This document shows positions 27,101 to 40,403 of a DNA stretch of 64,000 nucleotides, piece after piece. This stretch comes from Congeria kusceri (Eukaryota > Mollusca > Bivalvia > Myida > Dreissenidae): the NCBI GenBank assembly GCA_027627225.1, contig CM051024.1, positions 48,328,047 through 48,392,046 of the forward strand, in the 5' to 3' direction. Below the pieces are notes generated by a model. That model made no database searches, had not been told where the DNA came from, and was given only the letters and a program-made list of their open reading frames with translations. Positions within the stretch are counted from its first letter, which is position 1, and each line of letters opens with the position of its first letter. The position numbers and the translations under genes are program-made.

Positions 27101-30100
27101 GTATGGGTCATTTCGGTTGTATCGTGGGTGCTGTTGTAGCCACTTGGTGTGTTGCTTTGCCTTGATGATGGTCTTGGCTTCTTTGAAGGTGGTTGACCTG
27201 TCATTCTGTTCTTTTGTGGTGCCCTCCTTTGCCAGAGTGTCTGCGGCTTCATTGCCTAGTATGTTGCAGTGAGAAGGGACCCATTGCAGCACGACCGTGT
27301 GGGCTCTGCGCAGGGAGGTCAAGGCAGATGACAGGTCGTTCAGTTCTTTGTCTCTGGCAGTGTCTAGGGCCTGCAGGACTGACTTTGCGTCGCTGAAGAA
27401 CACAACGTTGTTGGAGGAGAGTGGACTGTGCTCAATGTGGGCTGCACCTGTCTTGAGCGCTACTGCTTCAGCCTTGAAGTTGGTGGAGTAGAGGCCGGTA
27501 GCGAGGGAGATGTGTTCTTCTCTACCTCCTGGGTACCTGATGTAGATTCCGGCACCACCACTTCTGACAGCCTGGTCAGCAGACCCATCAGTGTAGACAT
27601 GAGTCCAGTTGTGTTGTGGGTAGGAGTTGTTGATGTGTTCCATGGAGATGGACTTCTTTTCAGCATCGCTCTGGGAGTCTTTCTTGCCAATGCCAGGAAT
27701 ACTGCTGTGTATCTGGGGTCTTTCAGCATCGCTCCAGCCTGGGTTTTCAAGGTACGGGGGGATATCTTTGGGTTCTTGATCCAGGATATCTTGGCATTTC
27801 CTTTCCAAAACTCTCGTCTGGTGGATGAAGCTCCCTCTCTTCAGTCTTCCTTTTGTTGGTTGGCACAGTCTGTCTTTCATGGGATGATTTGGCAGTCTTT
27901 TGAACTTTGCTGCCTGGGTGAGGAGTTTGGTGTCCCTTCTGTCTTCTATGGGCTCAAGACCCGTGATGGTTTCCAGCTCTTGAATAGGGGTTGACCGCAT
28001 GGCGCCAGTGATGATTCTGGCCGCCTGGTTCTGCACCTTGCTGACTCTGTCAAAGTTTGACTTGCTTGCTGTGCCCCATGCCGTCACCCCATACTCAAGG
28101 ACTGGTCTAACGCTGCCCATGTACATTTTCTTGAGGATTGCTGCATCTGCCCCCCATGTTGTGCCGGTTAGCTTTTTCATGAGTGCTAACCGCAGCTTGG
28201 CTCTAGCTTCGACTTTCTCTGTCTGCTGTTTCCAAGTGAGTCGCCTGTCGAAGGTCACGCCAAGATACGTGGGGGTGTTGTCAGCTTGCAGCTTCTGTCC
28301 GCAGAGCTTGAGGTTGGCCTTCACTTCTTTTGGGGAGAGGCTAAAGATCGTGTAAGTGGTCTTCCTGGAGTTGATGGTGATGAGCCACTTCTTTGTCCAG
28401 TCCTCAAGAACTTTCAGCGCCTCTTGCATCCGGTAGTTTGCGGTTGTGATGTGTTCTTCTGAGCACCAGAGTGCAAGATCGTCCGCATAGATGGCCCCAT
28501 GGACATTTCGAGGGAGGTCCTTGACGATGTCGTTGATGAAGACTAGGAACAAGGTGGGGCTGAGGACTCCGCCTTGCGGGACGCCGTCTTTCAGTGTCTT
28601 CTTCCGGCTGTACTGTCCACTTACATGGACCCTTGCTTTCCTGCTGTTCAAGTACTGGCAGATCCATTGGAACATACAACCGGCCACACCACTTTTCTGG
28701 AGCTTCAGCTTCAGCCCTTCCTTCCAGACCTTATCGAAGGCCTTCTCCATGTCAATCCAGATCGTCAGGGTGTTTTTCTTGTCCTGGAAGCCATCTTCAA
28801 TCTTCTGGGCGATATACGTCACCTGGTCCTCAGTCGAACGATTTTGCCTGAATCCTGCCTGCTCTGGGGAAATAGTGTTGTTCTTCTCCAAATGCCAAGT
28901 GAGCCTGGTGTTGATTAGCCGTTCCATGAGTTTGCCCACACAGCTGGTGAGACTGATGGGTCTGTAGCTGTCCACCTTTGCTCGGTCTTTGCCCTTCTTG
29001 TGGATGGGGACCATATCAGCCTCTCGCCAGATTTGTGGAACATGGCCAGTCTTCCAGCTGTTGTTGAAGATTTTCAGTAACTGTGTTTTTGTCCTTGTGC
29101 CTAAATGTAGAAGCATCTCGTTGGTTATTTTGTCTGGCCCTGGGGATTTTCTTTCTTGCAAGGCTTTCATGGCGTCTGCTAGTTCATGATGGTTGAACGG
29201 CTTGTTCATGTGTTCCTCTGGCTGATACTCCTTGGAGGTTCTTCTCTCCTCCTGTATCTGGGCCTTTCTTTCTTCAGGTACAGTGATGTTGCTGACTTCC
29301 TCATAACTATCTATAAAAAGGTTGGCAGCTTCTCTTCCTGTCAGCATCTCTTGGCCTTGTGAGATGGTAATTGGCGCTGCCCTTGTGTCTTCACCATTCA
29401 TCGCTTTGGTCAGCTTCCACAGTTTGTTTCCGTCCCTATCTAAGTTTAGCTTCTCGGTTTTTTCTCTCCAGCTAGATCTTGCTGCTTGAAGGTAGGCTCT
29501 TCTGCACTTGGCAGTGGCTGCTTTCAGGGCGATGTTGTTGTCAACAGAGGGATTCTCCTCTACTTCCTGTCTGCTGCTGCTGACTTGGTCCTCAAGTTCT
29601 TGAAGCTCTTCCGTCCAGTAGGGCCTGTAGTTCTTACGTGCGCCCCGTGGGATTGTCTCGGAAGCCGCTTTCAGAATGGCCGGATTGAAGTTCCTGGTGA
29701 CTCGGTTGATGTTAAGGTCGTCTGTTTTTAGGCCCCTGGTGTAGAGGTCTGTGAGGCTTGCAAACATGTTCCAGTCTGCCTTCTTGTAGTTCCACCTTGG
29801 GAACGTTGTTGAGTTCTGTGGTCTGTACTGCAGGTTGATGGCCAGCTTTACTGGTCTGTGGTCGCTGCCTCCTAACTGGCTCAGTACCCCTCTGGTGGTC
29901 TTCTTGGAGAGATCATCAGTTGCAAAGGCGAGATCTGGGGTAGAAGTTGACAGCCACCTGCGTGAGAAGAAGGTGGGTGGGTCTTCTGGATCATTCAGCA
30001 GAACCATTTGGGTATCAATCTGCCAGTCCTCCACTTCCTCTCCTCTTCTGTCCGTCTCTTCATAGCCCCAACAGGTTGAGTGGCTGTTGAAGTCTCCAAC

Positions 30101-33100
30101 AACCAAGCAGTTCTCAGTGGGTAGGTTTTCCAGGTACTGCAGGGAAAGTTCTTTGTCTTGTGGGCAGTACAGATTGTATATTGTAATTACAGACCTGTCC
30201 ATTGTGATGTTGACTCCTTGGATTTCAGCTTGTTGGTTAGTGACTACTTTAATTTCTTGTGCTGGGATATTGTTCTTGATGAGCATCAGCACTCCTCCTT
30301 TGTGTCTTCCTTCTCTGTCTAGCCTGAAGGTTTGGTATCCTCTGATGGTGAACCGGTGGTTTGAATTCAGGTGGGTTTCTTGGATACAGGCTACATCAAT
30401 ATTGTCGGCATGCAGTCTTTCAGTGAAAGGAAGCTTTTTGTTGTATATTCCCTCCGCATTCCATTGAAGGATGTTCAGCGGTCGAGGGGTCTCTTGAGTG
30501 CTTGGTGTTCTTTCTTGGCCAGTCGCATTTACCCTCCGCCTCCGTAGCCTGGCTCCTCGCAGCGGGACGGGGTGACCTCCGGTAGCTTGGGTTGGACCCC
30601 TTCGAGGCATGGGGTCCGGCACTCTACCAGCCCGGGGGGACTCCACAGGCAGAGCACCATCACGCAAAGATCCATTGTTGTCCATCATTGGAGTGGAAAG
30701 CGTTGCACTGTCGTTATGCGCACTCTGGCCCAGTGCATCCGTCTTCAGCAGTGGTTTATTCTCCAACTTTTCCTTGTCGTAGGAGACTTGCCTGCCATGG
30801 CTGTAGAGCATCTCCTGCCCTTGGTTTTTCTGTCTGAGTGATCCTTCTCATACCCCTTAGCCTCGAGGAGAGGTGGCTGATATTCGTCTGTCCTCTACCC
30901 TTCGACCTGTCCAGCTTGGGAAGCCCTGCCAGGAGTTTACGCTCCCGCTGGCGTAGCTCTCCGGGTCATCGAGGCACTCAAACCACCACACCACGTTAAG
31001 GAATCAGCCATGTGGTAGAAATTATGGATCATAGGTTTCCCATAGAAGCTGAAAGCTTTCAAAAAGATTAAAATATATATTGAAAGATTTAGTAGAGCCT
31101 GTAATCTGGGTTGCAGCGATAGATTAGGGGATATACAGAGGATATTTGTTTGTTTTCGGTGTGATAACGCGTTATATCATCACAGGAAAAGGAGACAATT
31201 AATATTTTCACGAGCGTTTGTTAATTGTCTCCCTTTTTGGTGATGATATTAAGCGTTATCACACCGAAAATAAACATATTTTCTGTTTATTTTATGCTTT
31301 ATTAACCTTTTTTTACATTTTATTGGAAAGTATCGCAGGAATCATAATCATGGCGACAAAATAATGACGTCTTTTCACAGTTTTGAGCCCGGCATCAAAT
31401 CGGGACCCAAAAAAGTAGTTCCTCATTGTGAGTGATAAAGGGATATATCTCACTGATATTTTTCTATAATTCACTACTTAGCATTAAATGAATTCCATTA
31501 TCCACTTGATGTGATGAATTTTCAACAGAAAAAAAAGAAAATATATTAAGAGATATTATATTTCACATCCTAATTGCTTGAAATATTTCCAGCTATTGAA
31601 TTGTACAAACAAAAGTTATCTTGTTAAGCTTCCTTTTGTAAATCCTTGTAGCTACCGTTAGGTAGTCAGCATTTGTTCAAATCGCTGTTAAAGTTTGCTG
31701 TTTGTTCTCAAGATGATAAATCGGAATCGGAAATATGTTCAGTAATTAAACTGTACAAGCAAAACTGAAATTTAAAAATTTCGTTTTGTAAAATGTTTGT
31801 AACCATTATTACATGAAGAAGTATGTCTCCTATGTATTCATTCCTTATTTGCATAAATCACTATAAAAGTTTGCTTTTCTTCTCAAGGTGCTAAATCCGA
31901 AGAGGAAATTTGCTCAGTTATTGTATTGTACAAGCAAAAAGGAACTGAAAAACATGTAATAACATTTTGTATGTCAGAATCTTCGAGCTCTACTTCTGTG
32001 ATATAGTTTATCTCCAGATTGCCCTATGCCTGTCGCAATTACCCTAGCTAACACAAATGTACATGTACGATGTACAGTTTATAAATCCATCAAATAACAA
32101 AATGTTTGCAATGTACCTTGAACTGAGAGTTTTGCATATGACTTCTGCATCATCGTAGTCAAAATAACTATCACACACAGTGCCGTATATCCCATCAACG
32201 GCGAATTCCAGGCGTCCAACGTTGGGACTAGGTCCGTCAGCAAGGCGAACGTCTGTTATATTGAGATGTGGGTCTAAAATGGAAGCCCACAACATTAAGT
32301 TGTACATCAAGGTGAATGTAAACGATATGGAAACGTTTAACAGGCGTCATAAATAATGCCAAATAATATAAAGGTTTAAATTGTGGAAATATCTTTCAAT
32401 ATTTCAGCAAAACGTTTATATGTTGAACCTTGAATACATAAGAGCTTCATACAAAAAATCTTTTACTTGGTAAGCACATGGCAGTCGGACTTGACCACTG
32501 GCTGTCTATGCAATTGAATATGGTGACGTTGGAACTAAATCCAATATCACATGTCAGTGTTGCTATGGTTCCATTTTCATTGTATGTCAGTCGACCACCT
32601 GACGCAGTCAACACGGGACACTCTAAATGTAAAAGAAAAAGCTGATTAACAATTAGATTATTCACAGTCAAAACATAGTGTTCTCAAGGTTATTAAACGA
32701 TATCCAGTTACATTTTGCATTTGGACACATTTGGAAAAAACTGTATGTATTACATGGCAACTATGTTGCAATTATGTTGATTCAAAAACAAATGTGCAGC
32801 GTTAATCTCTGTGTTGTGAATTTAATTGATGAAGACTCCCCAACAGTTCAATTGATGATAGCTACATTGATAAATCACTGATTCATAATATATACTGTTA
32901 TCTAAATAATTATAACAGTAAAGAAGTTGTGAAACGCACAAGAACATTTAATGAAGGTGACGCAAAAATGTAATGTTTACTGTATTTACCGTCTTTCACA
33001 TGTAAATGAAGTTTTGTGAGGATCATTGCTATCTCACAAGAATTATGCTTGTCACAAGAGGCGAGGCAGACATACATACTAATACATTCAATCATGAACA

Positions 33101-36100
33101 TTGTGAATGTGATACATCGTCTGTGGTTTAAACATAAATATGTTCATACCCACCAACCTACCTAACGGTTCGCGGGAGTGAAAACATTCAATGTGGTAAT
33201 TTAGCCTAGCTTAGGCCTACATTGCTGAAAAAATAATTTATTCAGGTACCTCGCAGTAAATTGTATCAGTAAGTTGACCTAAGAATGCTAAATAAGTACC
33301 TGAGCACAACAAAGACATCCTTCCCTCTCTATAACAACGATACGGGTTAAGTTCGTATGTACACTCGTTAATGTGGTTCGCCAAATGTGGACAGTATTGT
33401 ATTTGAAGAAAGACAGGTCCATCACCATTTCCATGTTTTGAACAGCAAAACTGTTCTATAAATCTAAATAGAAGCATCATGTTTTAGTTATGCAGTTCCG
33501 CTAGAGATCACTTACACATATTGCCGATTTTTATATTATGATTTAACATAAAATATGTTATACTTACTATCCCAATAATTGTTGTGTAGCTTGAATACAC
33601 TTTAATATACTAAACGTAATTGGGCACGCAATTATTGTGTGTTACTGGATAGAGATACTATGCTAAATTGAATCCTCAATTTCTTTGATGCATGTTTGTT
33701 CTATTGTAACTCTTGAAATGGGTGCAGAATTCAATCAGGTTACACAGATATATTTTTCGTCACAGTTACTTATTTGTGCAACAAAAGAAATACATATTGT
33801 AAATAATTTATTGTTTTAAAATAGAAATGACAATCCTTAATACCTGTATTTCCTTTTAAGTGCTCAGTTCTTAATAGTACGTATTTAACTCAATCTAAAA
33901 GCAGCACCACCAACATATGTGTACACCAGGTGTTAGTGCTACAGAAGACAGACATATGTAGAGAACACGATCGTTCTTGCATTTTCTTGCATTGCCTTAA
34001 GTTATATCTATATTAAATTACAATAGATATGCATATCAATAAAACAAATGTCAGTACCATACAATTATTTACTTTGTTTAGATTGTTTTATTGAATAAGG
34101 ACCTAACTTCAGGTTTAACAAAACAATGTTCACACTTATATTATAGTCCACTTTGGTTTAAATAATCAAATTAAATAATTGGTATAACAACTATGTACTT
34201 TTTATTGAACTTAATTTGTAATTTATTTAAAAAAAAAAATAATATTAATGTCTATAATTGATTTTATTTTCAAAGCATATTACTAAAATATTCCCAAATA
34301 TAAAATTAAGAAGTGTATCCTGAACACATACCGTAGTGACTTTGTTAACAGCTCATTTTAACAAATGTGAAAAAACAAAGTTTATATGCGATAATTCATA
34401 TATGTGAGATATGCGATAATTCACTTGAACTTCAAATGTTAGACAAAGTATATGAAAACATGACCTACAGTTAAGACAGATACAACACAAAAATCATGCT
34501 TTATTTCCATCAACAATACATATATTTACAACAATATAATGTACAATGCTTGTAATTATGTCGATACATATAAATGAACCGTATTCAAACCAATAAAATA
34601 AAGGTAACACTTATCCTTATACAGTACTGTATTATAATGTCTCTACAATATGTTAAGTGTTGAAATAATTGTTATAAACCATTGACTATTTCCAGTTTTG
34701 TAACTATAATTTGGGATAATTGCCTATTCTAAACATTTTCAAATAAGTATGTTCAATCAAGCCACCCTCCCCTAAACTGTATACAACACTTCAGTAATAT
34801 AACATATTTGTTGGCTGCACATATTGATATCACAGAACAGAAAAGAATTAGAAAGGTCCTTGTCAGATAAATATGTTCAGTTAAAAACAAACAGCCACAT
34901 CCGATATGAAAATAAACAAAGCGGTAAATAACGCTATATGTATGGTATGGATAGTTAACAGTCTTTTGTCACACCCACTTGACCAATTAATGGAGTGATG
35001 GAGGCGGGTTATCCAGAATATTAGCAGCATATGATTGGTCAGTGTCCAATGTTTCCTGTTCCGTTATGTGTTGAAAGCCAGGCAGATGAATAGTCCATAT
35101 GAAAAACAAACATAACAACAAAATAATATTTTAGTACTAAGCTTTTATGTCAATGTAATGTTTTCTTTTCAAAATGTATCTTATCATGTTCTAAACATTA
35201 CTAAAATAATTATAACAATTAAATCATAATTAACGAAGTGTTAACATTTAAACATGTAAGGTGTGTAATCACATCTGAAAACTAAAATACTATTTATGAA
35301 ACTGTAATATACCCACTTAAATTATTGTCAGAAAATTTCTTCCGCAATTTCAGAGAATGGAGTTATCCGAAACACTATTCACTTACTTTAGTGTCAGTTA
35401 ACTTGATATACACTGTTGGAAGCACAAAACATAAGATTGTATTAAAGTTTATTTACCTCTTTCCAATAAAATTCTTTGTGGTCTTCAAATGAACTCCTGA
35501 TTTATAAACTTTTATTCATAAATGTATATCACCGCGAAAGGTTGTTGGTATCCGTCGATTTGTCGTTTGTGCCTGACCCATTACCGTAGTTACAGGGGCA
35601 AGTAATCCAGAATACGACTTTCTATGCCAAGTTTTACATAACTACCCATTTTTCTCAGGTCTATTTATTTTTATGTACATGTAGTATCACAATGTGTGTT
35701 AAGAGTGTATTTTGACCTTTATATGACATAATGAAACATTATATTACGTCCAAATAAACAGTTGCTAACAATTATTAACCATATACATACATATATAATG
35801 AAAGATTGAACATGTGATTGAATAGTCCTAAATATGTGAGTATGTTTGAACTCTTCAAGCTGAGTTGAGTAAAGTCCTTAAATTATGCTCAGACGTTTTA
35901 GTATCTGTTTTTGGTTGGTCACCTGATGTCATTTAATGTATCAATTCGTGTGCACACTTATGTGCTAGGTCTAAAAAGAACGTACGTAAAATTCATCATT
36001 TTGCAAAGCATTTCTCCATATGATTTATCGAAGTTGAAATATGCATCGTAGTCACAGACTGTACCCCACACGCCATTTTCTAAAAACTCCACTCTTCCAT

Positions 36101-39100
36101 CAAATTTGCTGGTTCCATCAACAAGACGGACCAAAACAGGAGGCGGACAACAAGCTGTGAAAAATAAATCACACCTAAATAATCGAAAAAAGTATTTTCC
36201 CTACATTGATATTCTACGTCGCATGCCAGTATTACACCAGTGGAGTCGACATTGTTTGTATGTGCAACCATGTAAAGGTAACTGTAATTGCCACACACTT
36301 TTAATTACATGTCATAATCAAATTACACAGAAGCATGTCAAATAAAAGAACAGAAAATTATTTCTTAGCTGACATACGTGTACATAAGTGAAGACTCTGT
36401 ACTAATTTGTATTATTCGAAAGTGGCAGTAAATCTTTTACAAAAACAACAACACATGAGTCTCGTTCAGAAGAATATAGTCGGAACAATGACTCATAGTC
36501 CATGGTCAGGATTTACATGTATTCAAGTTAAACATAACATTGCAACAACATTTAACATTTATACTTGTGTTACCTTGTGCACGTGATTAAAATACGAAAC
36601 AATGGACAAGTGGCCACACCCAGGACCAAAGTAATATTAAATCTGAATAATGTACACGGAATTTACACTAAAACATGTTTTAGTTGTTCATTTACATTCA
36701 TTGATGTTAAACATGAGTGCAAAGTAAAACAAAATTTTAATCAATTGTAATGTTATAGCCCAGAAAAGCAATTCCTCTATTTTCAGATTTGATCATTTGT
36801 TGTGGCATTGACCTTTAGAGTTAAGACGTGTGTGTGGCGCGACACCTCGGGTCCTCATGCACAACAAGCAATTTACAAATTAGTCCAGACAAGTTACTTC
36901 TGTATTTTGACAGTTGGCCAATAAGCGTCACATGACCTTTACAGTAATACCATGTTGTAAGTGTTTGATACCCATCCTGATACAAATAACATATATACCA
37001 AATTCCTTTCAGAGTTTCTTCAAACAGTTATATAGCGTACAAGTTAGGTGACAGACAGACAAATGGTAATACGTGCAATGCAAACACACTGCGTCGATAC
37101 AGTGACTAATAAATAGTTACCTAAATGTATTTCAATCGGTTCAAAATTTAAAAAAAAAACATTTTGTGACAGATAAACATTAAGACGGACATGCGGTTAA
37201 GTGCAACACACTATACGGATACAGTTTGCCAAGGTACCTAAAGTCCTTTCAAATGCGGCTTAAATACGCGGTTATTAAGTTTATGTACACCCGACATTAA
37301 AGCTTCTTCCTGTATTGCATGACAATTATCTGAAAATTGAACTATAAGACGCTTCTTTAAATCTTTTAAAGAAAAGTGATGTACTTTATCATTGTTCTTC
37401 CTTTATTGTATCGTCCTTTATGAAAATTGTAATTCTGCTACTTTAGTTAACATCAAACGTATGAGTAATATTTAAACAGAAATTAAATTGATTAAGTATT
37501 CTCGTTTATTGCATGTTAATTTGAATTGCGATGTTATGATGTTATTCTTTATTTATACTTAAATGTATTATGAATAAATCTGTGAGGATCGGGTGCCCGT
37601 AAACCGGTTTAAACCTGCAATGCTTTCCATTTACCGTTCCAAGGCGGTGGCCACAGCTGTATTCATGTGTTCAGTGTGTGTTAGGTGTTTGTGTATTGTT
37701 CTGTGTTGTTTTTGGAATTAGTCACTTGCGTAATTAAAGGACCTTGTCCTGCTGATGCAGCTGGAGTTTCACTTTGTGTATATTTACAAATGAAAATAGC
37801 GGCCATGTTTTGTAATATACAGATATCTTGACACGTGGTTAAATAATCTGCTATTACTTGCCCTGATTAACAGGACATACAAGAAATTTACATAAATTCT
37901 TTCAAAAGTTAAACAGTCACTCAAGATTTAGTGATGAACAGTGATTTGGTAAAACGGACAAATGGGCGGACATGCGGTTAGTGCATGGCAATCATTCCTG
38001 ATTCAGAAAACATACAGTTTGTGGCAAGTTTGTATGCTAAGTCATATCAAATGGGTTTCTAAGGACATACATTTAAGGCAAAAACAATATATATCCCCAC
38101 ATTTTTGGGGAGACTTAACTGGGTACGACTTGTACTCTTTACAGTACAGTTTTTACATTACAATATTTATGTCCAAAACAGCAACACAATCTTACAATGT
38201 AAACTTACTGGGTATGCAAACGGCACTCGGACTTGACCAGTTCCCGTCCTTACAATAGAATACGGTGACGTTAGCAGCCATTTCGCGATAGCAATGCAGT
38301 GTTGCTATGGTTCCATTGTCATTGTATGTCAATACGCCACCTGACACAGTCAGCAAGGGGCACTCTAAAGGTAGGGTTGTAACAATCAGCAATGACAGTT
38401 TGCAGAAAAACAAAAACTAGCATAATATTATTAAGAATAGCAACAACACTCAAGTTAAGTTTTGACGATTGCATGTGATTCGTCATTTTCGATCGTACAA
38501 GTGTGTTACATGTATTTCAAGAAACCGAATGTTCAAACCGAAGTTGAAAACACGCCATTATACTATTATTTGTTTATTTGATGAAAGAGATAAAAATAAC
38601 AGTGAATCGCAGTGGTGAAATGGATAAGATGAAGGTCGGGTAAACGTTTTGCTAACATGACCCTTCAGTATGGGTCTTTTCACTCCGCTTTTTGTGAGAA
38701 ATATGATCTGTAAGTTATATTTAAATGTGTACGAGGGTTGTCCCAATATAGCGAATAATTTTTTAAAAATATTCAAAACATGGTGTTATTTGTTTGAGCA
38801 TGTGCACATGTAATACCTGTATCTTTTACATCTGCAGAATGAATTTGAGTCTTCTTAGTTATATATTTCTATTAAAAATATGTGAATTTCAAATGTTATA
38901 TAAAGCTTTGCGGCCAACGCTGTTCAATTTCGTAATATATATAATGGCAGCGTACCTAAAATTTGGATCCTGTATACAGACCATTCTGTTTTGAAAAATA
39001 AATTACCGTAAAACTCAATTTGGGGTGTCAATAAGCGACGTTTCATTGCAATGATGTCACTATAACAGTATCGATCGCGGAATTTGTGTAACATGTGGTT

Positions 39101-40366
39101 CAGAATTGGTATGAAATATTGACGTCAAACGATTGCACCGGAACGTAGATTGGTAATACAACACTGTGTTGAGCACACCTAGACAAACTATTAAGGATGT
39201 AAAGTCACCAGAAACATATAAAAATAATATTGGCATTTATTTACAAGCGAAAAAAGGGGGTTTTCAACTGGATAGACGGACAGCGAAGTGACAAAAGAAA
39301 TACTTATTATATTGAACAATCAAGTCAATCGGATGGTAACGTATTGAGATGGAAACATGTGGAAACAATTATGCAAGCCATCCTTTAGGAACTGCTGTAG
39401 GACACTTATTTATTATTCGTGTGCTTATGTACTCACGCAAGAGTTATGCAGAACAACAAATGCATCCAGTACCATGGACATTGTGTTGAGAATTAATAAT
39501 CGTATGACGTAAAGACGTGATTTATACAGACGTTGTTGGGGCCGCATTGCTGCATATTATGTTCAAACAAATTATATAACTTCAGTGTTTTTGAAGGTAC
39601 TCACATACTATCTTGACAAGATTCGTAAGATGCATTGCTGTAATTAAAACAAACATGATTTTAAGTATTCTTGTACACTTGCATTAGCTAGATATCAATC
39701 ATACGCTATTTCGGGACAAACCTCGTATCTATGGATTTTATTAATGTAAACACACTTCAAAATAAGAACTTCTATAATTGTTGCAGAAAATGACCCTCTC
39801 AACGTAGAATAAGTACTCTACCTGAGCACACCAAAAAATGCATGTCATAAGTATTGCGGCAATAGTCTGGGTGTAGATCATATGTGCATTCATCAATGTG
39901 TTTCGCCATTGCTGGACAGTCTTGAATTTCAAACAGTACAGGTCTATCACCATTACCCTGTCTTTGACAGCAACGATATTCTATATATCTAAATAGAAAC
40001 ACAGAAATATACACCAGACAGAAAGATTATTATAGTAAATCTGCACCTATGTTTACTAACTTCATATTTAGCAACGCACTAATATAAAAGAATATATAAG
40101 GGTAGTTTATATAAACCAGAGTAATAAGCGTGTTTCCACAAATCACCGCATAATGGTCAGAAAGTATTTTGCTTTAATAAAAATCAAATGCTGTATGGAA
40201 CACTCCACATTTTGTTTTATGTTTAAGCATTTTGAAGATGAAGATGAAAAGTTTACATCGCATATCGGTATAAGCAGTTTCAATGCATTCAGACAGTCGG
40301 TAATTTCCTTTGTTATAATTAAATACACGTGTAGTAGTACATGTAGTAGTAGTAGTAGTAGTAGTG

Positions 40367-40403
<37 letters not shown>

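Larger units (their letters stand above)
25470..32116 (-). other. Largest intron (6.6 kb), hosting LINE insertions
   Basis: Splits SRCR7. Contents: an old plus-strand LINE relic (25985-26690), the TSD-flanked non-LTR element (26796-31018) and a hairpin (31147-31276). The remaining 31277-32116 is AT-rich with nothing recognised. Confidence 0.8.

Noticed and set aside
27428..27994. Long plus-strand ORF (188 codons)
   Set aside because: Lies antisense inside the retrotransposon ORF; no recognisable domain. A shadow of the GC-richer element.
28491..28967. Plus-strand ORF of 158 codons
   Set aside because: Also antisense to the RT domain of the retrotransposon.
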